Both the position numbers and the translations under genes were made by a program. Of a DNA stretch of 64,000 nt, positions 20,030-29,262 are shown piece by piece. Position 1 is the stretch's first letter; each line of letters starts with the position of its first letter. The stretch is from positions 310,001-374,000 of the forward strand of contig NZ_BPRC01000001.1 in NCBI RefSeq assembly GCF_022179725.1. Direction: 5' to 3'. Origin of the DNA: Methylorubrum aminovorans (GTDB lineage: Bacteria; Pseudomonadota; Alphaproteobacteria; Rhizobiales; Beijerinckiaceae). The notes under the pieces were generated by a model. It did not search any database. It was not told where the DNA came from and saw only the letters and a list, made by a program, of their open reading frames with translations.

Positions 20030-21139
20030 TTAGCCCTTCAGCGCTTCCAACTCGCGCAGGATCGCGTCGCCCATCTCGGCGGTGCTAATCGGGGTCTGGC
20101 CTACGCCGACGATGTCGCGGGTGCGGGCGCCTGCGGCCAGCGCCCGGGTGATTGCGCCCTCCACGAGGTCGGCGGCCTCGCCGAGCCCGAACGAGTAGCG
20201 CAGGCACATCGCGAGCGAGCCAATCATCGCGATCGGATTGGCGTAGCCCTTGCCGGCGATGTCTGGGGCCGAGCCGTGGACCGGCTCGTAGAGCGCCTTG
20301 CGGGTGCCGCGGGCGTCCGTCGCGCCGAGCGAGGCCGAGGGCAGCATGCCGAGCGAGCCGGTGAGCATCGCCGCCACGTCGGAGAGCACGTCACCGAACA
20401 GGTTGTCGGTCACCAGCACGTCGAACTGCTTGGGACGTCGTACGAGCTGCATGGCGCAGTTGTCGGCGAGCACGTGCTCCAGCTCGACTTCGCTGTAATG
20501 CTCGGCATGAACCTTGGTCACGACCTCCTTCCACAGGACGCCGGTCTTCATCACGTTGTTCTTCTCGGCCGAGGCGACCCGGCCGGAACGCTTGCGGGCG
20601 AGGTCGAAGGCCACATGTGCGATCCGCTCGATCTCGGCGGTGGTGTAGACCTGCGTGTCGACCGCCCGCTTCGAGCCGTCCTCCAGCGTGGTGATCTCCT
20701 TCGGCTCACCGAAATAGACGCCGCCGGTAAGCTCGCGCACGATCATGATGTCGAGGCCCTCGACCAACTCGCGCTTCAGCGCCGAGGCGTCGGCCAGAGC
20801 CGGGTAGCAGATCGCCGGACGCAGGTTGGCGAACAGGCCGAGATCCTTACGCAGGCGCAGCAGGCCGGCCTCGGGGCGGATGTCGTAGGCCACGCCGTTC
20901 CACTTCGGCCCGCCGACCGCGCCGAGCAGGATCGCGTCGGCCGCGTCGGCGCGGGCGAGCGTCTCGTCCGCCAGCGGCTTGCCGTGGACATCGATGGCCG
21001 CGCCGCCAACGAGGTCGCGCTCGGTCTCGAAATCGGCGAGGCCGGCGCGCTTGAGCCAGCCAACCACCTTCTCGACCTCGGCCATCACCTCGGGGCCGAT
21101 GCCGTCGCCGGGCAGGAGCAGAAGCTTGTAGGTGGTCAT
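20030..21139 (-). CDS. leuB: 3-isopropylmalate dehydrogenase
   Basis: A 369-residue NAD-dependent beta-decarboxylating dehydrogenase, the third step of leucine synthesis, which makes 4-methyl-2-oxopentanoate. Family marks are [19 protein letters not shown] at the N terminus, the substrate loop [30 protein letters not shown] with [19 protein letters not shown], and the metal-binding [28 protein letters not shown]. Position and spacing favour ATG 21139 ([13 protein letters not shown]) over a start eleven codons upstream. The other leu genes are not in this window. Confidence 0.95.
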   Translation of the reverse strand: MTTYKLLLLPGDGIGPEVMAEVEKVVGWLKRAGLADFETERDLVGGAAIDVHGKPLADETLARADAADAILLGAVGGPKWNGVAYDIRPEAGLLRLRKDLGLFANLRPAICYPALADASALKRELVEGLDIMIVRELTGGVYFGEPKEITTLEDGSKRAVDTQVYTTAEIERIAHVAFDLARKRSGRVASAEKNNVMKTGVLWKEVVTKVHAEHYSEVELEHVLADNCAMQLVRRPKQFDVLVTDNLFGDVLSDVAAMLTGSLGMLPSASLGATDARGTRKALYEPVHGSAPDIAGKGYANPIAMIGSLAMCLRYSFGLGEAADLVEGAITRALAAGARTRDIVGVGQTPISTAEMGDAILRELEALKG

Positions 21140-21231
21140 GGGGCTGAAATCCGGGCTGATGGCACGCGCCACGTCGTCCGCGCTCTATCGGCGCGGCCCG
21201 GCCCCCGCAAGCCCGTCTCTAAGCCAGCGTC

Positions 21232-21549
21232 TCAGCCGGCGCGCTTGGAAGAGCGGAATGGGCGCAGCATCCAGGCCATGCGCCCGACCTCGTCCTCGTC
21301 CGCGCGCTTCGTCGAACGGACGGCGCGTTCGGGCGCGGAGGAGCCGATCTCGTGGACGATCTGCCCGAGGAGCGGCGGGATTTCCTGGCCGTACTCGTCG
21401 AGGAGTACGGCGGCGTCCAGCAGGGCCTGGACCTGATCGTCGGGGATAGGACGGCTCATGATCTGCGCGTCGAGCGCTTGATCAGCCAGCAATGTCGCGA
21501 GGCGGGAGACCTCCGACAGACCGGCCGGTGCCGAGAGACCGCTGCTCAT
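21232..21549 (-). CDS. Conserved-looking hypothetical protein, 105 residues
   Basis: The frame has strong coding character (helical, acidic centre, basic end: MSRPIPDDQVQALLDAAVLLDEYGQEIPPLLGQIVHEIG, then MAWMLRPFRSSKRAG). There is no signal peptide or membrane segment and I recognise no domain. It is 92 bp upstream of leuB on the same strand, with no evident functional tie. A small soluble helical regulator or adaptor would fit, but this is a guess. Confidence 0.6.
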   Translation of the reverse strand: MSSGLSAPAGLSEVSRLATLLADQALDAQIMSRPIPDDQVQALLDAAVLLDEYGQEIPPLLGQIVHEIGSSAPERAVRSTKRADEDEVGRMAWMLRPFRSSKRAG

Positions 21550-21689
21550 CGATGGGATGCCCTCTTGATCGAACGGACCCCCAGGATAATCCGTGTTGGT
21601 GAGCCAATCCTTTCACCATGTTCGCTTCTCGCGTGCCGAAAACGACCGGATCGTGATGGGAAGGCCTCCTGCGGCAGCTTTCCGGACTC

Positions 21690-21703
21690 AGCCCGAAAGG
21701 GCT
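21690..21703 (+). other. GAAA-tetraloop hairpin just upstream of a start codon
   Basis: AGCCC-GAAA-GGGCT (21690-21703) is a perfect 5-bp stem with a stable GNRA loop, 11 bases before GTG 21715. It may influence translation of the downstream secreted protein or only lie in its leader by chance. Confidence 0.3.
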
Positions 21704-21714
21704 AAGGTTTCTCG

Positions 21715-23310
21715 GTGTCGACACTGCGCCTTTTCCCCTCCCGCGCCGCTGAACGCGGTTCCCTCAGGACCGCTTCCGAGACCGCCTTGCGCGGCGGAGT
21801 AGCGATCGGCGCTTCGGTGCTGGCGATGTTCGCGGGGCCTGCTCAGGCCGGCGCGGCGCGGGGCGGCAGCAGCGCCTGCTACGCCACCGGCGGCGGCGCT
21901 CTCGAGATCTGCCGCTCGGCCGACGAGGCCGAAGGTGTTTTCGCTGTCCCGCCGCCCTGCCGCTTCGTTCACGACGTGCAGATCCTCCGGCTCAAGGATA
22001 CTGGACCGCCCGGCCCGCTCCAGGTGATCTACCGGGCCGAGCCGCCGCGCGGGAGCGGACGCCGTGGCGAGGAGGCCTGCCCGTCGGACCTGCGCGCCAG
22101 CGACTCCGCCGCGGGCGGCGCCGTGCGCATCGGCCGGCAGATCGAGGCGCTGGCCACGATCCTGCCGCCGACCGATCCGCGCTTCTGGAGCGAGGGCCTC
22201 AAGGGGGACGGCCCGGCGCGGGCGGAGCAGCCGCGCCGCCGCAGCCGAGCGGGCCGGCAGGCGCGGCGCGAGGCCCGCCGGGCGGCGCGCGAGGCGCAGC
22301 AAGGGGGCAAGCAGGCGGAGAAGATGACCTTCCGCGCCCAGGCGCTGACGCCGGAGGACGATCCGTCCGGCAACGCGATGATGGTTGCGGGGCGCGATTG
22401 GGCGGGCGACCCCTATTACGCCATCCTCGCCACCGCGACCGAACCCTCGGGGGAGGGCGGCCGCCGCCGAGTGTTGGTCCAGGCAAGAACCTACGACTTC
22501 CAGAGCCTCGACCTGCGCGTCGAATCCGATCCCGGCACCGCATGGCAGCCGTTCGGCGCGCCCCCCGCCGAGGAGAAGGGGCGCCGACGCGGACGGGCCC
22601 GGCCTGCGGCGGCTAAGCCAGCCCCCGTGCTCGACGATAACGGCAAGCCGATCGCGGGCAATTGCGCGGCGCCGAATCTCGAGGCCCGCGGCCTGACCGG
22701 TTCGATCAGTGTGGTCGACCGCGTCTACCACTACTTCTACACCGACGTGCTGCCCGCCGATTGCGGGGCGCCGCGGAGCAAGCGGCGCATGGCGCTGTAT
22801 CTGCGCACCAGCCGCGACCCGCTGGCCGAGCGCGCGTGGTCGGCGCCCGTCACGCTGATCGAGAGTCTGCCTGCCGAGACCGAGGTCCGCGTCGCCAAGG
22901 CACGCGGCATGGACCGCTGGGCCGTGGCCTATTCCTGCTCGCGGCCGGTCACCGTTTCGGGTGGGCCTGTCGCCGACATCTGCCTGCACTACACCTCCGA
23001 CCTCTCGCCCGGCAGCATCACCGCCCTGACGCTCTATTCGGAGCCGATCGCTGCCGGCCATTCGACCGCCTATCTCGGCCTGCGCTCCGGCGGCGACGCC
23101 CTGGGGCGCTTCACCCGTGACGGCTTCGGATGGATGACCGACCGCTACGGCAATCTCGACGCGCCGACGATCTACCCGGACAAGGGCGGCTTCCTGACCT
23201 GGCTCGACCGCCGGGCACCCCGGATCGACGGCAGCGACGCTTCCTCCCTCTACGGCCGTCCGGTCTTCTGGGCGACCTGGTCCGTGCGACCGCGCGCTGC
23301 CCAGCCCTGA
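21715..23310 (+). CDS. Large secreted protein of unknown function, possibly a beta-propeller
   Basis: A 531-residue protein with an N-terminal export signal (GVAIGASVLAMFAGPAQA, about residues 28-45). A very basic linker at about 170-200 (PRRRSRAGRQARREARRA) and a second Pro/Arg/Ala linker near 285-305 interrupt the fold. The rest consists of short beta-rich repeats such as DPYYAILATATEP, RVYHYFYTDVLP, MALYLRTSRDPLAERAWSAP and RWAVAYSCSRPV, which resemble blades of GH43/sialidase-type propellers. I see no family-defining catalytic motif. Start GTG 21715 follows AAGG at 21704-21707. No neighbour hints at a function. Confidence 0.65.
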   Translation: MSTLRLFPSRAAERGSLRTASETALRGGVAIGASVLAMFAGPAQAGAARGGSSACYATGGGALEICRSADEAEGVFAVPPPCRFVHDVQILRLKDTGPPGPLQVIYRAEPPRGSGRRGEEACPSDLRASDSAAGGAVRIGRQIEALATILPPTDPRFWSEGLKGDGPARAEQPRRRSRAGRQARREARRAAREAQQGGKQAEKMTFRAQALTPEDDPSGNAMMVAGRDWAGDPYYAILATATEPSGEGGRRRVLVQARTYDFQSLDLRVESDPGTAWQPFGAPPAEEKGRRRGRARPAAAKPAPVLDDNGKPIAGNCAAPNLEARGLTGSISVVDRVYHYFYTDVLPADCGAPRSKRRMALYLRTSRDPLAERAWSAPVTLIESLPAETEVRVAKARGMDRWAVAYSCSRPVTVSGGPVADICLHYTSDLSPGSITALTLYSEPIAAGHSTAYLGLRSGGDALGRFTRDGFGWMTDRYGNLDAPTIYPDKGGFLTWLDRRAPRIDGSDASSLYGRPVFWATWSVRPRAAQP

Positions 23311-23466
23311 CCCGATGACGATTTCGGCGGCAGGTTCGACAGGGGAATGAGCGGCCTTGGCGCCGCCGTCGATGGTGAGAGACCCTGAGACCGCGCTCGA
23401 CCGGGTGTCATCCCGGCGCGGATGATGCGCGTTGAATCAGAGGGCTGACGCGCAGGGAGAAATGCC

Positions 23467-25155
23467 ATGACGGTCACGACACTCGATGCGGTGGCCGAGC
23501 GGCGCGGCGCCGAGGTGCTGGTGGAGGTGCTGCGCTCGGAAGGGGTCCGCTACATCTTCGGCAATCCGGGCACGACCGAACTGCCGCTGATCGACGCCCT
23601 GACGGAAGCGACCGACATCGCCTACGTGCTCGCGCTGCAGGAGGCGAGCGCTGTGGCTATGGCCGACGGCTACGCGCAGGCCGCGCGCCGGCCGGGCTTC
23701 CTCAACCTGCACACCGCCGGCGGCCTCGGTCACGGCATGGGCAACCTGCTCAACGCCCAGATCTCGGGCACGCCGCTGGTGGTGACCGCGGGCCAGCAGG
23801 ATTCGCGGCATGTCATCACCGATCCGCTCCTGTTCGGTGACCTAGCCGCCATCGCCGCCCCCACGGTGAAGTGGGCGCGCGAGGTGACGAACGCCGACCA
23901 GCTTCCGGTGCTCCTGCGCCGCGCGTTTCACGACGCCGCGGCGGCACCCTCAGGACCCGTCTTCCTGTCGCTGCCTATGGACGTGATGGAAGCGAGGACC
24001 GCCGCGCCGCTCGGCGAGATCTCCACCATCGACCACCGCGCCGTGGCCGGCTCCCTTGACCGGCTAGCAGAGCATCTCGCCGCCATCCCGCCGGGACGTC
24101 TCGCCCTGATCGCCGGCGACGAGGTCGATGCCAGCGACGCCTCGGCTCAGGCGGTTCGGCTCGCCGACCTCCTCGCCGCGCCGGTCTACGGCTCGTCCTG
24201 GCCGGCGCATATCCCGTTTCCGACCGCCCACCCGCTCTGGATGGGCAACCTGCCGACCAAGGCCAGCGGCATCGCCGAGATCCTGGGCCGCTTCGACGCG
24301 GTGTTCGCGCTCGGCGGCAAGTCGCTCATCACCGTTCTGTACACCGAAGGCTCGGCGGTGCCGCCGGGCACGCAGGTGTTCCAGCTCTCGGCGGATGCGC
24401 GCGATCTCGGCCGCACTTACGCGACGCAGCTCTCGACGGTCGGCAACGTGCGCGCCTCCCTTGACGTGCTGCTGCCGCTGCTCGAAGCGCGCGTCGCGCC
24501 CCGCGCCGAGACCTATGCCCGCCTGCGCCGCGAGGCCGTCGCGGCCTACGACGCGCGCCGGGCCACCCTCGAAGCCCGGGCGGATGCCGCCTACGCCGAT
24601 CCCGTCATCCACCCTCTCGTCGCCGCCCGCGAGATCGCCCGCGCCGTCGGGGCCGACATCGCCATCGTCGACGAGGCGCCCGCGACCCTCGGGCACCTGC
24701 GCACCATCCTGCACAGCACTTGGACGCGGCAATATTCCTCGATCCGCGGCGGCGTGCTCGGCTGGGGCATGCCCGCCTCGGTCGGCTTCTCGCTCGGGCT
24801 CGACCGGGCGCCGATGGTCTGCATCGTCGGCGATGGGGCGGCGATGTACTCGCCCCAAGCACTCTGGACCGCCGCGCATGAAGGGCTGCCCGTGACCTTC
24901 GTCGTGATTAACAACTCCGAGTACAACATCCTGAAGCAGTTCATGAAATCGCAGACGCACTACGCCTCGGTGCGTGCGAACCGCTTCATCGCCATGGACC
25001 TGACCGACCCGCGGATCGACTTTCTGGCGCTGGCCGCCTCGATGGGCGTGCCTTCCCGCCGGATCGAGCGGGCGGCGGACATCGCCGGGGCGGTCGAGGC
25101 GGGCATCCGCTCAGGGCAGCCGAACCTGGTGGAGATCGTGGTCAGCGCCTCGTGA
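23467..25155 (+). CDS. mdlC: Thiamine-diphosphate enzyme, benzoylformate decarboxylase-like
   Basis: A 562-residue ThDP-dependent decarboxylase. The N-terminal pyrimidine-binding domain has FGNPGTTELPLIDAL and the cofactor-activating E59 (LALQEASAVAMADGYAQA); H82 in FLNLHTAGGLGHGMGN corresponds to the catalytic His70 of benzoylformate decarboxylase. The Ser of that enzyme's GNPGS loop is Thr here. The C-terminal domain has the diphosphate/Mg motif CIVGDGAAMYSPQALW ending in VVINNSEYN. Expected reaction: non-oxidative decarboxylation of an aromatic 2-oxo acid to the aldehyde; the actual substrate is open. A GGGAGA lies nine bases before the ATG. Its stop overlaps the next gene's GTG. Confidence 0.82.
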   Translation: MTVTTLDAVAERRGAEVLVEVLRSEGVRYIFGNPGTTELPLIDALTEATDIAYVLALQEASAVAMADGYAQAARRPGFLNLHTAGGLGHGMGNLLNAQISGTPLVVTAGQQDSRHVITDPLLFGDLAAIAAPTVKWAREVTNADQLPVLLRRAFHDAAAAPSGPVFLSLPMDVMEARTAAPLGEISTIDHRAVAGSLDRLAEHLAAIPPGRLALIAGDEVDASDASAQAVRLADLLAAPVYGSSWPAHIPFPTAHPLWMGNLPTKASGIAEILGRFDAVFALGGKSLITVLYTEGSAVPPGTQVFQLSADARDLGRTYATQLSTVGNVRASLDVLLPLLEARVAPRAETYARLRREAVAAYDARRATLEARADAAYADPVIHPLVAAREIARAVGADIAIVDEAPATLGHLRTILHSTWTRQYSSIRGGVLGWGMPASVGFSLGLDRAPMVCIVGDGAAMYSPQALWTAAHEGLPVTFVVINNSEYNILKQFMKSQTHYASVRANRFIAMDLTDPRIDFLALAASMGVPSRRIERAADIAGAVEAGIRSGQPNLVEIVVSAS

Positions 25156-25589
25156 CGACCGGCCTGCCGCCGACCCTCGTCTTCGACACCGATTGCGTGC
25201 TCTGCGCGGGATCGGTGCGCTTCGTGCTCGCGCACGAACGCGATGATCGCCTGCACTTCATGGGCGCTTGGTCCGTCGAAGGGCTCGCCCTGGCCGCCCG
25301 TTGCGGTTTCACTGCCGAGGACCTGAACGGCACCTTCCTGCTGGTCTACGACGGTCGAGCGCTGACGCGCTCGGATGCCGCGCTCGCCGTTGCACGGCAT
25401 CTCAGGGCGCCGTGGCGCTGGTTCAGGCTGTTCAGAATGGTGCCGAAGCCGCTGCGCGACCGTCTCTACAGCCTCGTTGCGCGCTATCGCTACCGATTGT
25501 TCGGACGCCGCGAGGATTGCGCCCGCGTGCCGCCGGAGCAGCGGCACCGGTTCCACGGGGTGCGGCCGGCGGACCCGCCGCACCCGTAG
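25152..25589 (+). CDS. DCC family (DUF393) thiol-disulfide oxidoreductase-like protein
   Basis: A 145-residue protein with the defining start FDTDCVLCAGSVRFVLAHE (Asp, then a CxxC pair) and the following YDGRALTRSDAALAVARHLRAPWRWFRLFRMVPKPLRDRLYSLVARYRYRLFGRRE pattern of DUF393. These small thioredoxin-fold-like proteins are presumed redox-active; their substrates are not known. GTG 25152 overlaps the stop of the ThDP decarboxylase gene (GTGA), so the two are translated together. It ends 4 bp from the convergent ispA-like gene. Confidence 0.85.
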   Translation: MTTGLPPTLVFDTDCVLCAGSVRFVLAHERDDRLHFMGAWSVEGLALAARCGFTAEDLNGTFLLVYDGRALTRSDAALAVARHLRAPWRWFRLFRMVPKPLRDRLYSLVARYRYRLFGRREDCARVPPEQRHRFHGVRPADPPHP

Positions 25590-25593
25590 GAGG

Positions 25594-26556
25594 TCAGGCC
25601 TTGCGCGCCACCGTGAAGCGGGCGGCGTCCTTGAGCACCTGGGCGCGCGCGCCCCAGGGCGCGACAGCCTCCTCGCACAGAGCCACAAGCCGATCACACT
25701 CGGCCCGCGCCCCGTCGAGGCCGAGGCGGTCGACCAGCGTCGCCTTGCCGGCATCCTTATCCTTGCCGGTGGCCTTGCCCATCGCTTCCGGAGAGGCTTC
25801 CCGGTCGAGGATGTCGTCGGCAACCTGAAAGGCTTGGCCGAGCGCCTTGCCGTAGCGCAGCAGCGCGGCCCGCTCGTCGGCATTCGCGCCGCCGACGAGG
25901 GCGCCGGCCTCAACTGAGAAGGCGAGGATCGCGCCGGTCTTCATCGCCTGCATCCGCAGGGTGTCGTCGATATCCATGTTGGCCGGGCCGAAGCGCCCCT
26001 CGGCCGAGAGGTCGAGGAGCTGGCCGCCGACCATGCCGCCGAGGCCGGAGGCGCGGGCCAGCCCCAGCACCAGCTCCGCCCGGATCGCCGGATCGGGCTG
26101 CCAGCGCGGGTCGGCGGTGACCTCGAAGGCCAGCGTCTGGAGCGCGTCACCGACGAGGATCGCGGTCGCATCGTCGTAAGCCTTGTGGACGGTGGGCTTG
26201 CCGCGGCGCAGGTCGTCATCGTCCATCGCCGGCAGGTCGTCGTGGACGAGGCTGTAGCAATGGACGAGTTCGACGCCCGCACCCGCCGCGAGCGCCGCTT
26301 CTTCAGTCCCGCCGAGCATCCGCGCGGTCTCGATGGCGAGGAAGGGCCGCAGCCGCTTGCCGCCGCCGAGTACGGCGTGGCGCATCGCCTCCATCAACCG
26401 AGGCGGACGGGCGATCTCGCCGGCCTGGAGCGTCGGCCCCAGCAGATCGACGAGGAAGGTCTCGACCGTGTCGGCGACCTGAGCGAGCCTGTGGGTAAAG
26501 TCACCCGTGTAGGCGTCCGCCTTGACCGAGGGGTGGGAAGCCTGCGTTGAGGTCAT
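25594..26556 (-). CDS. ispA: Polyprenyl (farnesyl/geranylgeranyl) diphosphate synthase
   Basis: A 320-residue trans-prenyltransferase that condenses isopentenyl diphosphate with allylic diphosphates, supplying precursors for quinones, hopanoids, carotenoids and undecaprenyl carriers. It has the first Asp-rich motif (YSLVHDDLPAMDDDDLRRGKPTVH), GDALQTLAFE, and the second Asp motif (QVADDILDRE). The residues before the first motif match E. coli IspA (YSLIHDDLPAMDDDD), favouring farnesyl diphosphate, but chain length is not certain. ATG 26556 (MTSTQASHPSVKADAY) is preferred over an upstream start. It diverges from mtgA, with only 36 bp between starts. Confidence 0.88.
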   Translation of the reverse strand: MTSTQASHPSVKADAYTGDFTHRLAQVADTVETFLVDLLGPTLQAGEIARPPRLMEAMRHAVLGGGKRLRPFLAIETARMLGGTEEAALAAGAGVELVHCYSLVHDDLPAMDDDDLRRGKPTVHKAYDDATAILVGDALQTLAFEVTADPRWQPDPAIRAELVLGLARASGLGGMVGGQLLDLSAEGRFGPANMDIDDTLRMQAMKTGAILAFSVEAGALVGGANADERAALLRYGKALGQAFQVADDILDREASPEAMGKATGKDKDAGKATLVDRLGLDGARAECDRLVALCEEAVAPWGARAQVLKDAARFTVARKA

Positions 26557-26592
26557 CGGAAGGGGCCTGGATCGGGGAGGGGCGGACGCGCG

Positions 26593-27378
26593 GTGGCGGT
26601 GCCGGAGGAGAGCGAGACGGGACGGCACGGGCGCGACCTGCGACGGGTTCCGTCGTCACGGCCACTCGCGAGGAAAGCCGCGCCGCGGGATTCCGTCCCG
26701 AGGCGTCGAACCGGGCTGCGGCGCGTCGCCACCCTGATCACGCTGGCTCCCATTGCCATTGTTGCCTTCACGCTCACGCTCGCGCTCGTCTATAGCGTGG
26801 CGACCCCGCCCTCAACCCTGATGCTCGGCCGTTGGTTGACGCTCCAAGGCGTGCAGCGGGACAGCGTGCCCTTGGAGGCCATCGCCCCGTCCCTGATCCA
26901 GGCGGTGATCGCCTCGGAGGACCAGCGCTTCTGCCTGCACAACGGCGTCGATTGGGGCGCGCTGCGCGACGTCGTCGATGACGAGGAGGGCCCGAGCCGG
27001 GGCGCCTCGACCATCACTATGCAGACGGTCAAGAACGTCTTCCTCTGGCCGGGCCGCTCCTACATCCGCAAAGGGCTCGAGATTCCGCTCGCGGTGATGG
27101 CCGACGCGGTCTGGGGCAAGCGCCGGACGATGGAAATCTATCTCAACGTTGCCGAGTGGGGGGAGGGCATCTTCGGGGCCGAGGCCGCCGCCCGCCACTG
27201 GTTCCGCAAGAGCGCCCGCGACCTGACCCGCAACGAGGCGGCTTTGCTCGCCGCCACCCTCCCGAACCCGATCCTGCGCAGCGCCGGCAAGCCGACCCGC
27301 GGCGTGCGGGCGATTGCCGGGCGCATCCAGGGCCGGATGAGTCAGGTCGATGGGTTGATGGGGTGTTTGAAGCGCTGA
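26593..27378 (+). CDS. mtgA: Monofunctional biosynthetic peptidoglycan transglycosylase
   Basis: A 261-residue GT51 enzyme that polymerises lipid II into glycan strands at the periplasmic face. An Arg-rich cytoplasmic tail precedes one transmembrane helix (about 45-70, VATLITLAPIAIVAFTLTLALVY). The GT51 motifs follow: AVIASEDQRFCLHNGVDWGAL with the catalytic Glu, SRGASTITMQTVKNVFLW, RKGLEIPLAVMADAVWGKRR and EIYLNVAEWGEGIFGAEAAARHWF. GTG 26593 has a GGGGAGGGG run 8-12 bases upstream. It is divergent from the prenyl synthase gene and converges on the photolyase gene. Confidence 0.92.
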   Translation: MAVPEESETGRHGRDLRRVPSSRPLARKAAPRDSVPRRRTGLRRVATLITLAPIAIVAFTLTLALVYSVATPPSTLMLGRWLTLQGVQRDSVPLEAIAPSLIQAVIASEDQRFCLHNGVDWGALRDVVDDEEGPSRGASTITMQTVKNVFLWPGRSYIRKGLEIPLAVMADAVWGKRRTMEIYLNVAEWGEGIFGAEAAARHWFRKSARDLTRNEAALLAATLPNPILRSAGKPTRGVRAIAGRIQGRMSQVDGLMGCLKR

Positions 27379-27382
27379 TGAT

Positions 27383-28786
27383 TCAGTTCTTCTCCGCCTC
27401 GCACAGCCGCGTCACGGCCCGCTCGTAGCCCTTCGCATCGAACTTCCTGAGCGAGTTCTCGCTCTGGTAGCGCACGCTCCCGAAAATCTTGCGCGTCTTC
27501 CACGGGCGGTCGTGCAAGCCGAAGATCCAGGCGACGTTGGTGAAGGAGTTCGCGTCGCGTCCGTCGAGGAAATAGCGGTTGTTGAGCCGCAGCGTCCGGG
27601 CAAAAGCCTCTTCCGGCGAGGGCGACCATTCGAGGATTTTCTTGCCCCAGTACATGCGCAACTGGTTGTGCATGTAGCCGGTCTCGCGCATCTCGCGCAT
27701 GGCGACGTTCCAGTAATGGTCGTGGGTCTTCCCCTCCGCCAGCTCTTGCTCGGAATAGAGCGTCGGGCGCTCGTCGTCGGTGTGCTCCGCGAGCGTCTTG
27801 CGGGCCCAGTCGGGCACGGCGCGGCCGTAGTCGTCGTAGCCCCGCGTATGGAAGACGTGGTTCATTGCGAGTTCGCGCCGGACGATCAGCTCCTCGAGAT
27901 AGGCCGAGCGATCGTCGCGGTCGGCATCCTTCGCCGCGCGAATCGCCAGCGCGATCTCGACCGGCGAGATGTGCCCGAAATGCAGGTAGGGGCTCATATG
28001 CGAGGCTGCCCCGGCTTCCGGCTTGTTGCGGCCGGCGCCGTAGCCGGCGAAGGCGTCCTTCAGGAAGCGGGTGAGGCGCCTGCTCGCCTCGTTGTGGCCG
28101 CCGCGGAAGCGCTTCACCGGGCCGACCGTGGTATCGAGCGTCAGCGTCGCGAGCAGCCTGTCCGGGTCCGAAACGTCGAGCCCGTCCTTCCGCTTCAGTC
28201 GCGCGATCAGCCCATCGGCCGGATGGTCGATCTCGCGGGGCGCCAGCGGCTCCAGGAAGTCGTCCCAGAGCTTCTGAAGCTTCGGGCGAAGGGTGCGCGC
28301 GGCGTATTCGTGCTTGGTCGAGGCGTTCTCGACCGGCACCACCACATCGCCTTCGACTTGCACGACCCGGCACGTCGCCTTCTGTTCGATCTCGCCGTAC
28401 CAGCGCTTCTGTATCGCGAGGTAGCCGCGATCAAGCACCAGCAGCGCCGCCTCTTCGGAGAGATCAATGGCGACCTCGGCCGGCGTTCCCCGGCGCACGA
28501 GGAAGGCGATGCCGCGCTTGTCCAGGGCGGCCGCCGCGTCGGCGAGCCCCTGAAGCAGAAAGGCGTAGTGGCGGGCATTGGCTTCGGGGAAGCCGTTGGC
28601 GCCGTCGAGCAGGCCGAAGCAGACGAGAAGCGGGAGATTGAGGCGGTTTGCTTCCTCGATGGCCAGTTCCAGCGCCGGATTGAACGGGACGCGCATGGCC
28701 TGCTGCATGAGGTACAGGACGTACTCGGACCGATCCCGCGGCGGTTGGTCGTTCAGCACCCGGATGCGGGCCGGTTGGATCGCCAT
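27383..28786 (-). CDS. Class II deoxyribodipyrimidine photolyase
   Basis: A 467-residue FAD enzyme that uses light to split cyclobutane pyrimidine dimers. The N-terminal antenna domain has the class II start RSEYVLYLMQQAMRVPFNPALELAIE. The FAD domain contains HMSPYLHFGHISPVEIALAI, ELIVRRELAMNHVFH, TGYMHNQLRMYWGKKILEW, and the conserved end NNRYFLDGRDANSFTNVAWIFGLHDRPW followed by RKIFGSVRY. These match class II rather than the class I PhrB type common in bacteria. It is convergent with mtgA (4-bp gap) and is followed upstream by a 523-bp gene-poor stretch. Confidence 0.93.
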   Translation of the reverse strand: MAIQPARIRVLNDQPPRDRSEYVLYLMQQAMRVPFNPALELAIEEANRLNLPLLVCFGLLDGANGFPEANARHYAFLLQGLADAAAALDKRGIAFLVRRGTPAEVAIDLSEEAALLVLDRGYLAIQKRWYGEIEQKATCRVVQVEGDVVVPVENASTKHEYAARTLRPKLQKLWDDFLEPLAPREIDHPADGLIARLKRKDGLDVSDPDRLLATLTLDTTVGPVKRFRGGHNEASRRLTRFLKDAFAGYGAGRNKPEAGAASHMSPYLHFGHISPVEIALAIRAAKDADRDDRSAYLEELIVRRELAMNHVFHTRGYDDYGRAVPDWARKTLAEHTDDERPTLYSEQELAEGKTHDHYWNVAMREMRETGYMHNQLRMYWGKKILEWSPSPEEAFARTLRLNNRYFLDGRDANSFTNVAWIFGLHDRPWKTRKIFGSVRYQSENSLRKFDAKGYERAVTRLCEAEKN

Positions 28787-29262
28787 CGCTCGAAACTGCT
28801 CCCGTCTCGGTTCCGCGCGCCCACGATCACCGCTTCGGTCAGCGCCATCGTTTTCGGTCGCGTGATTCGGCTTCCACCCGGCGGCGTGGGTCGGCGCAGG
28901 AAATGCGCCAGCGCGGCAAACGTTGCATCGGCAAGGCGCCGATTTCGGCCGGCCCGCACGATCAAGGTCGGCGTCCGATCAGGATTCGCCAAATGGATCA
29001 AGGATCTGGCGTGTGATGAAAGCAATGAGCGGGCCTGGGTCTATTTTGACATCGGCCGTAACCATTGCATTCGCCTCCCGGGTCACATGCGGCATTTGAG
29101 TGACAGACGGCTGTCGACGTGTGCCTGCACACGCGCAAACGCCAACATTGCCGACGAAGCGGCTTGAAAAAATCCGAGCAAAGATCAATTTGTGCATTGC
29201 GGGAACTCGGACGGCGTCCGCCTCCCGCTGCCCTCCTTGGGCGTTTCCTCCCTAGACTTCGG
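28787..29262. other. Gene-poor stretch upstream of the photolyase gene
   Basis: About 480 bp without a convincing gene. It must hold the leftward promoter of the photolyase. It is somewhat richer in A+T than its surroundings (for example around 29030-29200). Short leftward frames exist (for example 28979-29197) but lack a convincing ribosome-binding site and family. A strong rightward terminator ends it, so a small rightward RNA may start within it. Confidence 0.5.

Noticed and set aside
28753..29025. Leftward 90-codon frame overlapping the photolyase start
   Set aside because: Overlaps the well-supported photolyase N terminus in another frame and looks like shadow translation of GC-rich DNA.
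28979..29197. Leftward 72-codon frame upstream of the photolyase gene
   Set aside because: No convincing ribosome-binding site, mixed codon use and no recognisable family; kept as non-coding.
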